Assembly (NCBI GenBank): GCA_022266195.1
Contig: WHVY01000001.1
Location: 9,114,001 to 9,178,000, forward strand
Length of the DNA stretch: 64,000 nucleotides
Source of the DNA: Tetranychus cinnabarinus
Lineage: Eukaryota; Arthropoda; Arachnida; Trombidiformes; Tetranychidae
Reading direction: 5' to 3'
The notes under the pieces are model-generated. The model saw only the letters and a list, made by a program, of their open reading frames with translations, had not been told where the DNA came from and searched no databases. The translations under genes were made by a program, and so were the position numbers. Below, piece after piece: positions 38,899-51,600 of the stretch (position 1 is its first letter; the number at the start of each line of letters is the position of its first letter).

Positions 38899-39836
38899 TT
38901 TGAGATCGTCTTTTGATAATATTTATTGTTAATTGTTTCAATTGTATTCCAATTTTTAATCCAATTTGGTAAACATTTCAATTCTTTCAACTTTTACTAG
39001 ACACTTACATAGAGATACAATGTTGACTAACAGAGTGACCAAACTTTTTCTTATCCAAACTTGTTCCGATCTTGAATCTTCCCTGTCATCACTTACTCAC
39101 TCATCATCTTTCAAATGCTCCAGAGCATGAATAACCTTTCAACTCTCTTATCCTATATCATGAAAAATAATATCCTGCCCATGATGATAACCTTCTCAGA
39201 CTCAGTTGATTCAGAATTTTACTTTTTTCCCTTTCCTCAGCCTTCTATAATTTATCAATTTTGCCTTTTCAAGTTGCAACAATAATTTGTTTATTAAGGA
39301 TTTTGTTTTGTCTTTTTTTTACAATTTGTATTGATTGTTGATTCTGTAAACAGTAAACATGTTAATATTTATTTATATATATTATGATTAAAATTATTTT
39401 CATTAGTGTTGATAATAAGGTAACAAAAAGGTTAACTGTTATCTAAATGGTAGTTGGTTAAATTTGTGTTTACGGTTTACTCATTGCGGTTGACAAGAAA
39501 CGGTTTTGTTGGGTTGCTGGCTATTGAGTTGTGATTTGAATCATTGATATTTGTTCAGACCGTTGGACTTGTTTTAGACGGTTCATTGTTGATCAATTTT
39601 CTGGTTCTTTTTTTCTGACTTTGGTGTCACTTCAATTGGATCAGGGTCAAGTTCATGGTCAAGACAGTCAATAATTAACTATGGGTCACAGGTCAATTCA
39701 CTTTATCCGGGTTGGCTTTTTAATTGGGTGATGATTAGGTGAGAGAGAGAGAGACAAGTTTTGACCTGATTTCCTTTTTTGCTTTGCTTTATTTTCAGTG
39801 TCTCTCGATGGAACAATTGATGTCAACTTGTTTGGA
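38899..39836. other. Intergenic region, Beat-like gene 5' side / lipase gene 3' side
   Basis: This 938-bp stretch holds the presumed promoter of the Beat-like gene and the 3' end of the lipase gene. On the - strand AATAAA at 39793-39788 lies about 45 nt after the lipase stop. A (GA)7 run occurs at 39741-39754. No other gene was recognised. Confidence 0.55.
39788..39793 (-). promoter_or_regulatory. Poly(A) signal AATAAA for the lipase gene
   Basis: AATAAA on the - strand lies about 45 nt downstream of the lipase stop codon (39839-39837), a normal distance. Confidence 0.5.
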
Positions 39837-42800
39837 TCAAATGTCTTCTGAGGCCAACGATAGACGCCAAAGTAGTTTAGGTGGGCGACCCTTACTTGGT
39901 CCAGAGACAACTTGCCAAACCAATCGAGCCAAACGATTGTTGTAACTTGCATCAGCTGTTATCTCAACGGTACAGTTACCTTTAACAAGTTCCAATTGTA
40001 AAGGTATACTGTCTTCAAGGATTGTATTGTAACCACAATAAGAGATCCTGTTTTGATATTTTTGGTGGTTGGTGGAGGATGAAGATGAGGATGAGGATGG
40101 AAAACAAGAAGAAAAAAGATCAACAGATAAATCAAATCTAATTTTTTGCGTGTTTTTAACTTCTTTTCCATGCTACTTTCAACTTTCATTCATTCTGGTT
40201 TTAATTGTCAGACAAACTGTTATTTTGACTTTTCACTTCAATTGTAATATTAATGGTTAAGATGATTTGCTGATATCATTTGGACGATTTCTTTTGGTTA
40301 TCAATCGACTCTGAGATAACTCAGTGAATAGAAAATTAACCCGACAAAAGTTCTCAGATATTCATTTTCTAAACTTCGAGGATAAGATCATCAGATAAAA
40401 TGCATTTCATAATTTTCAGAGTAAAAAACCATGTCTTGGAACTTAAATGGATAAATCATGAAGCGCTTGTCAGAGAGGTTCAAATTTTCTTGCTCCGAAA
40501 ATCATGAAATGCATTTAATTCGACCTCTAATCGCATCATAAGCGATGTCCGAAGAATGGTCTTTACCTCGAGAATAGCAAAGGATATCTGAGAAATTTCC
40601 TTAAACAAAAACTTCAGTATGCTAAGTCGTCTCTGAGTTGACTAATGGCCAAAAGAAATCGTAAAGATTAGTTGAAATGCCCTGCATAAATTAGATAGAA
40701 ACAAAAATATTAACAGGACAATGAATAAAATCAGATGATTACTTAATAATAATTGTTAAGATGCCTTTCAAATGAATATTTTGAACAGCTTTAAGAAACT
40801 TTCCGTTGAAATTTCAAGTTAAGTGAAAAATGAAACAATCAGACAAACCGTCTAAATTGTTTGTTTAAACATCATTTCGAAGCATATTATTCTAATTTGC
40901 TAAATCAGTTTATCCTTTAGTAATAAATCAACATTTAATTTTAATGATTATTTATGACGGTTTGTTTTGGTTTGTTTAAATTTGAACAACGGAACGAGAC
41001 AATTGACTTGACAATTGCATGTAACAATTTAATGTAACTTATTATGTATTTAACAAATTGAATGGGATGCATTTAAATATCTAAATGGATTAAACTTGCT
41101 AAATTTGATGTTATTATTGCAATGGCAAATTGATTTAAACTTTTCGCTACATTTCTTAATTTAATTAATCAACATAACTCAACCTTTTTCACACTTGCTT
41201 CATCAATCTAACTATTAATATATCAACAGCTTATGTCTAATAACTTAATTTAAATGATGTTAACAGGGAAAAAAGATTTTTCATCCTTTCATCATTCATC
41301 TCTTTTCACTGTTTTACTCACATTTCGCCATCAGAATTTGTTAATACAATTTTATCAATTCCCCAGAAATCTTTTCCAGAGTAAATCCATCCTCGATATT
41401 TTGTGTATTTAACAATTGCTGAGGTAATATTACGAACTAAAGGGTGAGCCACGACTAAGCCTTGGATCAAGGATTCATCTTTTATCTCATCTGATTCACT
41501 GGTCAATTGGAATGTTTCATTGCGATCTTTGGTTAAAAAAATCACCTCCAATTTTCCCCAAGTAGATGATTGTCCACTGCTGCTATCGATTTGAATCTTG
41601 TATTGGTTTGCTGAAACAATGAAACGAAATAAGGAAAATTAGTAAATGCATTCACAAATAAGCATAGCATAAGGTGCAGACTAAAATGGAGGGAAAATTT
41701 TTAGGTAAGCAAGTTGTATTATTCAATAAGAACGATGACCATCTTTAAATCTTAATCTGAGATTTAATGGAAGAGTCAGATAAAGTAGTCCACTTACAAT
41801 GCAATTGTCAGTTAAATATTGGTCAGTAAACAAACTAATGACATATTTTTAAAGTACAACTAGGCTGGACATACATTTAGGTTCGAGCTAGTTTTGGGTT
41901 TAGTAAAAGATTCACTTTTGGTAGTTTCAGAAAAACAAACTGGTTTAGGTAAGTTAATGAACAATGAGTAAGCCAATGAGGGGGCCAAAAGAAGGTTAAA
42001 TTTGAAGGAAAATAAAAATGTTATTTTTAAACAAATTGTTAACAGTTATTTAAAGTATAAATAGACTAAACTGTATATTGGGTTAGTTGTAAAAAAAAAT
42101 ATGAACTACTCACCACAGAATGGCTCAGAATCTCTGGTAACCAAATACATTTTACCTCTTCCCGGTGATTGGTTGGCAAAGTAGCCCATATTACCACAGC
42201 CAGTTCCATCTTTGCCACAATCAAAGCATTCGCCGCGCAAAAATTTAGCATAATTATCACATTGGAAGGCATGAAATTTACATGTGGCCACAACTGAATC
42301 AATGAAAAACCTAAAAGCTCGTCTATGATGACAGAGAGACTGCCATCTACCGTAAAAAATATCATTTATGGCTCCTACAAAAACTGAATTACAGCCAACC
42401 TGATTGCGTCCACCATTGGGATAAAAGTCAACATGTCCCATGGGTTCAAAAGAGCCAAGTCCACCGCGTAAAAAGCTGTCTCCATTGGAATGAATAATGT
42501 CCACAAATTGGGCATCCTCACTGTCCAGTCGTACTTTGGCTGTGTAACCCTCAAATAACGGTGAAGCCGGATCTAGACCAGTGATTCGTGATAGATTTTT
42601 AACCTCTGTGCCAGTAAAACCAGCAATATGGGCGCCAAGTGAGAAACCAATGAGATGAAAGTCAGATGATTTTAAACCTTTCTCGTACATTAACATTTTA
42701 ATAAGTAAAGCAATTTGTTTACCAACCAGCTGAGTGTTTGCCGCTGCTTGAACGTAATTAGGTAAGGCAGCTCCATTACCCCAATCAACAACAATCACAT

Positions 42801-45800
42801 TAACATCATCCTAAATTCAAAATAAAACAAAAGCAAGGTAAGTCTCACCAGTTTTTCAACAGATCTTTACTCTTTGCATGCCACTTTCTTTACCGCTATC
42901 CTAACCAAATTTATCCAGCAATAGCAATAACAATTAATGGAATTATTTATTTATTTTTTCTTCTCTTCATGTTATTAGGTGATTGTGACGCCGATATAAT
43001 TGGTAAACTGTGTTCACTCAAGTCAGTCAACGGATGAGAGTCAATTTTTTGAAGTTGCCATTTTGAAACGAACTGTAACCAGATTTAATATCCAAACTAT
43101 TAAAAGTATATTCAACTTAAAATAACTGACTAAAATTAGTTAATTATACTTTCATTTGATTGGATTAAATGTAACAATTCACTTAACCGATCAGGTTATT
43201 TCACTGGCTAATTTGAACCATTTTATTCATGCAAAAATTGTACTAAAAGTCCGTTTTTGAATTTGCTCTCATAATCTGTACTAATAGTTGAAACGGTGAC
43301 TCTCTACTGTACTAAATGACTCGTTAATTTGGTTTTTTGAGAAATTACTTGATTAGTTGATGCAAATTTGATTAGCTTTTAAGATTGATAATATTGAGCC
43401 AATTTCATTTCTAATTGATGTCGATCGTTATTGATTGTGTGCTCTTCAATGTATCAATAATGATAACTTTATAATTGTCTAAAAAGTCTTTCCCATCTAA
43501 TCTGAATCAACTTGAACCCAAAAACAAAATTGGAAACCCAAATTTTGAACCAATTAATCACAATTGGTATTGGTTCAAGTTAACTATTGCTATCAATATA
43601 ACCACAAATAGCCATGAAATTGTCCTAAAAATAATCAATTGTCAATTAATGAGCATAATTTAGGGATGAAAACAGATCATTGAAAGGCAAAGTCAATTGA
43701 GAAATTATAATGTAAAGTCAAGATAATATCAAAAACACAAATCAATTTAACAATCGAAACCCAATATTCAATTTTAATATACTTATAGCCACTTGTTAAG
43801 ATGATCAAGATATGATGATGATGATGATAAGAAAAAAAAACCTTTTTTTTCAATCATTGACCCAAATAAGTTGACCATATTTAGATGAACAGTGAGTTGA
43901 AAAAAGTTAATGTTAACATCATCTTCCACGGTCATCTTCATCTTCCTCCTCCTTCAATATAAGCCAATGACCGGATGAGAACTACTTGTTGCATTTTTGT
44001 CAATTTGAGGTTTATTTTCATCATGTATGATGATAATGATGTTGATGAAAAACAAAGCGAATCAAGGTAAGACAATAATTTTTAAATCTATTTATGTGTA
44101 TGATCGGTTTAATCCTTTTGCCAACCTTCTTTAACATCATCATCGTCACCATCACCGAAAATGATTACAACTCAATCTCATTAATCATTTAACTTGATTA
44201 GTGTCACTAAATACAAATATATGAATTACACTTAGTTTCAAAATGGTTTAAAACTCAATCAATTTAATCCCTATTAAGCTTTCACACATCAAGTTAACTC
44301 GTTTACTTTAACGTTATTTCTCAATTCTTGTGTGTTTCTGGTTAACTGTTGTTGCTGGTTGTTAATTGTTTTGTTTTTTGGATACGCAACTTTTAACATC
44401 AGTTTACAATTTACAGGTACCAATCGTCAACAGGAAAAAGACACAATTGTTTCAATTAAAATATTTATAATAAAACCAGTAAGATATATTTTCACAATGA
44501 TAAACGGAAGAGTTTTAACAATTCAAAAAATGTGTTCAAGTGATTACAAAGTCAGCTGGCATGGTTGCCATGGTAAAAACAAAAGGCTTTTATCAGAAGA
44601 TGATTTGTAAGAGTTACTTGAGTGTGATTTTTCCTTTTGATAAAAGTCTAAGGATTTAAAGTTGATCAATTATAATGAAATGTTTTCTACTTGTAATTTA
44701 CTAATTGTTACTCTTGGCTGCTGTTGTTGTTACGACCGTTAATCCGTTAAATTTAAAAAGGTAACAAAATGTGACTACTTACAACGTATAGTAATGCCTC
44801 AGTCATCTGTAAAACCCAAGGATCTCGTCCTGTTGAACCAAAACCATGGATAATTATCTTGACTGGACCTGATTCTTTAAAATCATTTAAACTAGATGTT
44901 GTATTGGTCAGATCAATTAAACTTCCCTCAATTGGATTCAATCGAGTGTACAATGTAAAGGTTGTATTAATAACTTCAGGTGCTGCTGGTAAAGTGTCAA
45001 GATAATCAAATGGACCTTCATCTCGAAAACATCCAATGTTACGGTAGCAAACCATTTCTTCATCTCTGTAAGGAGTTTTTCAAGGCAGAGGCAACTATCA
45101 ATCACAATAATTCAAAGCAATAAACCCTGGCTCAAATGTAACTGTAACTGGTAACATGGTAATTGTTGAATTTCAGCTGATAATACATTGGATACATTTA
45201 GGATGCTCTATCAACTTGCAGAAGATGGTTAAACTTAACCATTAAACGATAAAAAGCTAATTGATTAACCAAGTGGATATAAATTATTAGATAATCTTTG
45301 TCTTCTCAACTTATTATTTGGCTAACTCTTCATTTGGCTGAAGATTCGTGTCGAGAGACTTGATTTATCTCTAATTTACTTCTAATTGTTGACTAGATAC
45401 AGATGAATATAAGTAAAAAAAACCTTTGCTGGATCTTTTTACATGATTATTTACTTATCCATTGATGGTATTGTTGACTTTTCTCATATTTCCTCTATTA
45501 ACCAGCAAATGATAAAGTTAATTTTGACAATTGGTTATTAACTTAAACATTAAATGAAGCAATGAACTATCAGCAAATTACCTTGCTTACCTTGTTTGGT
45601 CACAAAAGTACAAAATTAACCAACATTATCAAGATGATGGTAAGGATGGGACGGATCAAAATGGTGTTGACCAACAAAATGAAAATGAAAATTATTTTTA
45701 CCAAATTTCATTGAGAAAGTGTAAGAAAGGGAAACGTTTAAATACTCGTTTTGCATTTTCTGATTGGTTTCACCGCAAATTGTAAACATTGAACCTTTTT

Positions 45801-46510
45801 TAGTATTTTTTTTCTTGCTTCTTCAAATATATAACATTACCTCAAGCTCATGTTTACTGTAAAGAGATTGGTAAAGAGTTTAAATGAAATAAATTGTCAA
45901 TCTAATGATAAAAACTTGTCCTGGCATCATCTTAATAAGTTAATTTTGTCAATAAATACAATACTAAACAAAATGAGAAGGAACTGAAAGCAACAGAACA
46001 GTTGACTTACCTTCGGACTCGATGTTTGACTAATCTGGAAGATGATGGCGAGGTTGTTGTTGTTGATGTTGATGGTGAAGGTGAAGATGATCTTGAAAAA
46101 TTGATTGATTTAAGTTTAAATCGTTGCCTTAATTTGGCAACTCTCATGTGATTCCATTTGGCAAGGGAAGAAGCAATGGCGGACCAAATAGCATAATCTC
46201 TGGCTGGATTGTTTTCCTCGGCATCCAAATCATTGAAATACCGTTTACTGATAAAAAAGGATGACAATGAGTTTGTCAATGATGTAAATGAATTGGATAA
46301 TGAACTGGTTGAAGATGATGATGATGATGATGATAACAAAGATGAAGGTAATTCAACAAAGGAATGATGAGTTAACGGTGTTGCTGTTAAAGATGATGGT
46401 AACAAACGGCTATTGACTAGATGATAAATCTTTGAACTATTGATTAACAAGGGAACACAAGCAATTGTACAATAACTGAGGGCAACAATCAGGACCAAAT
46501 TAAAGGCCAT
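39837..46510 (-). CDS. Pancreatic-type secreted lipase with cleavable prepro region (659 aa)
   Basis: Exons are 46510-46011, 45065-44783, 42810-42114, 41610-41322 and 40047-39837, joined in phases 2, 0, 1 and 2. Residues 1 to about 18 are a signal peptide. Residues 19-167 are a Ser/Thr-rich pro-region with a dibasic Lys89-Arg90 and a furin-type RVRR at 164-167. The lipase domain then opens like pancreatic lipases (VCYRNIGCF). It has KIIIHGFGSTG, nucleophile Ser318 in GFSLG, Asp341 in GLDPASP, and a short lid between Cys401 and Cys421 followed by His423 in CHHRRA. The triad is therefore complete and the enzyme should hydrolyse glycerolipids outside the cell. About 490-600 is the C-terminal PLAT-like domain. 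The last exon adds about 60 residues with two Cys and was found by its exact phase match. The gene diverges from the ankyrin gene. The exact substrate (triacylglycerol or phospholipid) cannot be told. Confidence 0.92.
40284..40662. repeat. Imperfect palindromic (hairpin) element of about 380 bp
   Basis: The two halves are inverted copies of each other. ACGATTTCTTTTGG at 40284-40297 pairs with 40649-40662. TTCTCAGATAT pairs with a copy near 40585-40600. ATGCATTTCAT pairs with 40504-40514. The right arm carries roughly 30-45 extra bases. The element lies in the last intron of the lipase gene, has no coding capacity, and looks like a foldback or MITE-type insertion. The target duplication is not clear. 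Confidence 0.7.
42811..44782 (-). other. 2.0-kb intron 2 of the lipase gene
   Basis: Nothing firmly supported was found. A 92-codon frame on the + strand (44332-44610) opens with a hydrophobic Cys/Leu stretch but begins at GTG, not ATG, and no family is recognised. Confidence 0.5.
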
Positions 46511-48614
46511 TTAATCCTTTGGAGATGCAATCTCATAGTCATATTAATCAAAGATGGATTTATGGATAATGGACGATGGACTCTGAAAAATAGTCAAAAT
46601 GGAAACAAATTTTCAATGAGAAATGTTTTTTTTCTTAAAAAAAAGACAACACAAAAAGGACAAAACAAGATTACATTTTAATAAATATACATCAGCCAAC
46701 TGACTGTTGATATGTGACTTACTGAAGCACCAACACCACCAACAACAAAACGTCTTGCAACGTTAAACTCACAACATGTAAGCACGTTTACTCTCCCCTT
46801 ATCTTCCTTCGTCTTCTCTTTCTTTCCTTTCTATTTTCCTTTCCAGTTTGTCTTCCCTAATCTCTTTCTTATTTGTCTTTCGCACGTCAAATGTAGTCTT
46901 TCAATCTCATCATCATCATCATCTCTCTTTCAGCTTCTCTATTAATTGATGTTACATTAAAAGACATTTTATTCGTCATCATCTTCATCATCAACACTTT
47001 TTTTTGCTGTTGCTTTTAATCCAACATGTTGATCCTTCTTTATGTAAATTATTGATGTGTATCAATAATAATTTATTTGTTGTATTATGTATTTAAATGT
47101 TGATTTCATGTTCTACCAACCAAATTACTCGCATCAATTTCAAATTTTTCAACATACCAAAATGATCAAACAATGCTTAGGACGCTTCATTGTAGGACTC
47201 ATTGTTACTAGTGATCACGCAATTTTGTGATGATGATAGTGATAATAATAACGATGATGACAATAAAAATAAAACTAATGTCCTGTTGGTTCAAGTATCT
47301 CATCATCTTGTTTATCATCATAATCATCTTACCCTTTTATATATCACTTTTCACACCATTTGCACATAAATAAACTTGTTTTACTTTTTTTTGCTGATTT
47401 TTGCGTCTTTTTTGGTACCTTTTGTTGTTTAGCTTTGTTTATAAGAATGAACTGTTAAAGATGAAAAAAACACAATCAATATTAATGATAATAAGATTGG
47501 TGTTAGCTGCTGAGAAATGATAATCACTCGGTATTGGTATTTTTAAAAATCGAACCGAATCAAGTTTACTGTTACTTGCATTGGGAATAAATTGCTCAGA
47601 TTATGTTTTACTGTTTAACCAAATGATGTAAAAAGTCAACTGATTAACTCTCATAATCTTTGATCATTATAATACGGATCAATGGAACAGCATTAGACTC
47701 AATTCGCTAATTGCTTCATTGATCATTACAGTTGCAATGTTTACCTCATTTGTATTTTGCTAATTTTAACTGGAACCACTTTTAACGATTAACCAATTTT
47801 TTCACCAATTTTTGCCTTTTAATTTCGCCTTCAATCGGATCAAATTAATTATTGAGTAAATCTATTAAGCTGATGATTATTTGCCTCGATCCAAGTTGAT
47901 TTGTATCGATTTTAAAGTTGACTTGATTCGGGTTGATTTGGGTTTCTTTTTGGGTAACCAGATTTTGTCAGGTCAAGTGTTATCCAAAAAATTTGTTGAA
48001 TCAACTTTTACTTTTTATGCCAATCATTTTCAACCACTTTGATCCCATTTAATTGATGATTTAAGAAGACAATCAAGAGACAGAGTTGATAGGAAATCGT
48101 TAATTTGCAAAACATTGGGATCAATCAATTTTCCCATAAACTTATTCCTTTGGTTGGATTTTGGTTTTCAGAAGCTTTTAACCATTCAATTGTCCAACTT
48201 TTATCAATTAAATAATTGTTATAATTAATGATCGTCCACCTTGACCTGGTTAGTTTGGGTTAAAAATAGTTGCCATCATTGGTTGATTTAACCACGCAGA
48301 TTCAATGTAATAAAACATATTCATTTGTTTTCCTTTACCATGCAGTATGATATTGTTCAAAGTGTAATCCAGTTCATCTAATAACTCAAAGTGAATTTTC
48401 AACTTTTGTTTGCATTCAAGTTTAAATTATGTTTGCTCTTAGATTCAACGATTGATTTTCAAACAATTCAAACTTTTACAATTAATAGACATCCAAGGAA
48501 AGTATTAAAAAATGAAATAGTTTTGACAGTCGAATAATTGTTATCTAATAGACATAAAACAACTCGAAGTTACCAAGCATCCAGTTAATTGTCGATAGAC
48601 TCAACAGTTAAGTG
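46511..48614. other. Divergent intergenic region between the lipase and ankyrin genes
   Basis: 2.1 kb separate the lipase start codon (46510, - strand) from the ankyrin-gene start codon (48615, + strand), so both promoters should lie here. An (ATC)5 run lies at 46909-46923, with AT-rich and TGAT-rich DNA around it. No convincing TATA box or coding frame was identified. Untranslated first exons of either gene could be present. Confidence 0.5.
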
Positions 48615-51600
48615 ATGATGCGTCCAACTAACTTGGTCAACTCTCAATTGAGTCCGTCTTTTGGTCTTAATCAAAGAACAGGTTCGCCAAGCTTGAGTCC
48701 AGAGATAAATATGATGTTAATTTCTAATCGCAATGATGACAAATCAACTGACATGGTGAGTTCAATAATCAGTTAACCAACAATTAGAACAGTCTTTTGT
48801 TAATTATTTGATTTGATCCATCATTGGTAAATAATAATTTGATTGATTCATTTCCTTCAATGTTGATCGTTTGCTGAGAAAAAACAAAAACAAAACATTA
48901 GTGTTATTAAAGCATAAGATGATTTGTTAAATTGAAATCAATGCAATTTAAAGACAATTATAAGACAATGAATATTATATTGTTTGGACTAAAGCTAATC
49001 TCTATTAATCTGTAATGTTTATCCAATCTGAAATGGTAAATTCAATAAATTTCATATAAAAGTAATGAGTTTCGATTGATTGATTATTATTATTTTTGTT
49101 TCTCTTTTGTGCCTGTTTCTTTTTTCAGGTAAAAATCGATGAAATCCATAGAGCAGTAACTCTGGGTAATCTTCGTAATGTTCAACAATTAATTGACCGA
49201 AAGCGATTGGCATATTGTCGGGATCAAATGGGTGCAACACCTTTACACAAAGCAGTTATTTATGGACAGAAAGAAATTATTGAATATTTTCTCGATAGGT
49301 TTCCTTCAACAATCCATACAAGAGATAATGTAAGTAAACATTGAATATTCAATATTGACATTATCATTAATCATATTAATATGTCTCACAATTATAAATA
49401 AAGTTTGTAAAAATTGAGGTCGAAATTGAAATGAAGTTGTTCTTTTCGTTTTTGGTTGAAAAGTCAACTTTCTTGGCAAACTTGGCCCTTCAATAAGGAA
49501 AGCTTTTCTGGACAGACAAAACTGTAAACACTAAACAATTTAATCTGAATCAAGATCATTAAAGATCTACATTAGAAGATTATAGATTAATCTAGTTGAT
49601 TTGAATAATCAGACAACAATGATTTATTGAAAACTAAACCTGAGAATGGACAGAGTTGATATTATTACCTTTCTCATTTCAAATAATCAATTCAATGATT
49701 GTTCAAGGTTGTAAGTTTCATATTTGGTTAGTTGTCAGTAATCATGAAAATGAAGCCACCCAAACCTGTGAATAAGAGTAGAAACTAGATTAGAATGGAC
49801 TGTAATGTGAAATGAGTAAATAATTCAGTAATAATAGTATTCGTCTGTGATAAGATATTGAGAAAAAAAGGGTTCATTTAAATGTTGACAAGGTTGCCTT
49901 TTCGATTGTATAATATTGAAAGAGTAATAAATATCTAAATATTCAAACCTTTCTGTTACTCTTTGGTCAGTCTCTTGTCCAGTGTCATGGTAACTTATTT
50001 CAATTGACCCAAATTTGTTTTGATTGTTATAGCAATAGAGATCTTCACCAAGGTGGGTGGCAGTTGGGAGATAAAGTGAAAATCTGAAACAGAAACAGAA
50101 GAATAGAGTTAATTTATTATAACAGTTTACTTAGTTTCTACATTAACTGATTGTCATTGTTTACCCTTTTAACCAATTAATCTTGATTGTTTACAGCGTG
50201 GACGGACTCCATTACATTACGCCGCTGTTTTACCCGAAAGCGCAGACTTGTATCGCATGTTGGCTGAAGCTGGTGCTGATGAGAAAGCCTTGGACATGGT
50301 ATGTTAATATCTCACTAATTATCAACTGTTAATTTTGATAATCAACTTTATTCATCAAATTCATTCAACCAATTATCCTTGTAATATAACTTTTTGAACG
50401 TGATTCCAACCTTTCTCCTTCTTGTCCTGTCTGTCTATTTCACTTAAAAAAGAAAGTTGATTTCCGTGTTTAAATCTCCTTCTGGTCCATTTTTTGATCC
50501 AATTAAGTTTCATAACTTTTCTAATAATAGTCGCAATATTCATGTGTTGGGCTTAATTCAATACAATATATAATTATTATTCACATGTAATGATTTATAC
50601 CATGTTACACGCCTGAATAAATTCAAAACTCCTTGTGTCAATCTGTGGACCTTTGTGTCTCCAATCCTTCAAATAAACCCTTTAACCAAGGTCAGATTAT
50701 TCATTGATATTGATGAAATATTGTTATGTATTTGTGTCATCTGTCTTTGATTATATTGAATTTACCTAATCAATGGTTGCAATCAGTGTTAGACAAATAT
50801 AGAGCGACCACTGTTTCTCTGTCCATTTCAATCTTTTCCCAAGATCAATCGAACATCTGATTGATTTAATTTTTCTAGATTTTCATTTTCTCCTGTTGAC
50901 GCCTTTCTGATTGACCTTTTTCTCTGCCTCCAAACAGTTTGGTAAAAAGCCAGAAGATTATTTAAATCATCAAGATGGTGTTTCTGTGGTGGTTCTTAGG
51001 GAAAGTGCAATTGTCACTCGTCCATTGGGTCAACGTCGAAGCCGTAAATCAGCAAGTCGTATGATTGATCCTCAAAGTTGGTCAAAGATCCATTCATCTA
51101 GTAAGAAGAAATAATATTTTAGTTGATTTTGACTTGTTTTGACGGGAAAAAAGAGAGTAGAATCAAGTTTGATTGATTTTAAACTTAAATTAACCTTATT
51201 TTCCATCTCTTCTTGTTTGTCTCTTTAAACAATCATTATCATTTTGATTGTGAATAACAGTTTTATTTAACTATCAATGAGCATCGTAAAACCATTTTTA
51301 ACCATTAACTAATACATAATGGGGAAAATGAATAATTTTAAATCGTCAATTGAAACAGTAATGCATAATGATTGTGATATTTTTTTCAAGTTACAATTGA
51401 CCTTCTTTCCCAATTTTCCTATTGTTTTCATCTCATTACTATTTTACTGTTGATATCCATTTTTTGTTCTTGATTGATTGTTATTTCTTTGCCTCTTCCA
51501 TGCTCCATTGTCGAGAACAACAATTCAATTCTGTCGTCAGTTAGCATGGATTTCACCATTTAAATCTATTATTCTTGCTCTATCTTTATCCTACATGACA

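Noticed and set aside
39739..39945. 68-codon open frame on the + strand with an apparent acceptor site
   Set aside because: It overlaps the last lipase exon on the - strand, which is fixed by a phase-matched junction with the PLAT-domain exon. No upstream + strand partner exon was found.
39837..40047. Internal donor-like site (CCAA|GTAAGG) in the last lipase exon
   Set aside because: No downstream phase-1 exon was seen, and the frame ends at a natural stop followed closely by a poly(A) signal.
44332..44610. 92-codon + strand frame with a hydrophobic beginning inside a lipase intron
   Set aside because: It starts at GTG with no ATG before the hydrophobic part, no family is recognised, and frames of this length are expected by chance in 64 kb of AT-rich DNA. 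A nested gene cannot be fully excluded.
48615..51114. Idea that the first ankyrin module is a separate gene ending at 51114
   Set aside because: The donor at 51100 is strong (CTA|GTAAGA), and the phase-1 junction to 51637 joins smoothly to the next module. It is kept only as a possible short isoform.
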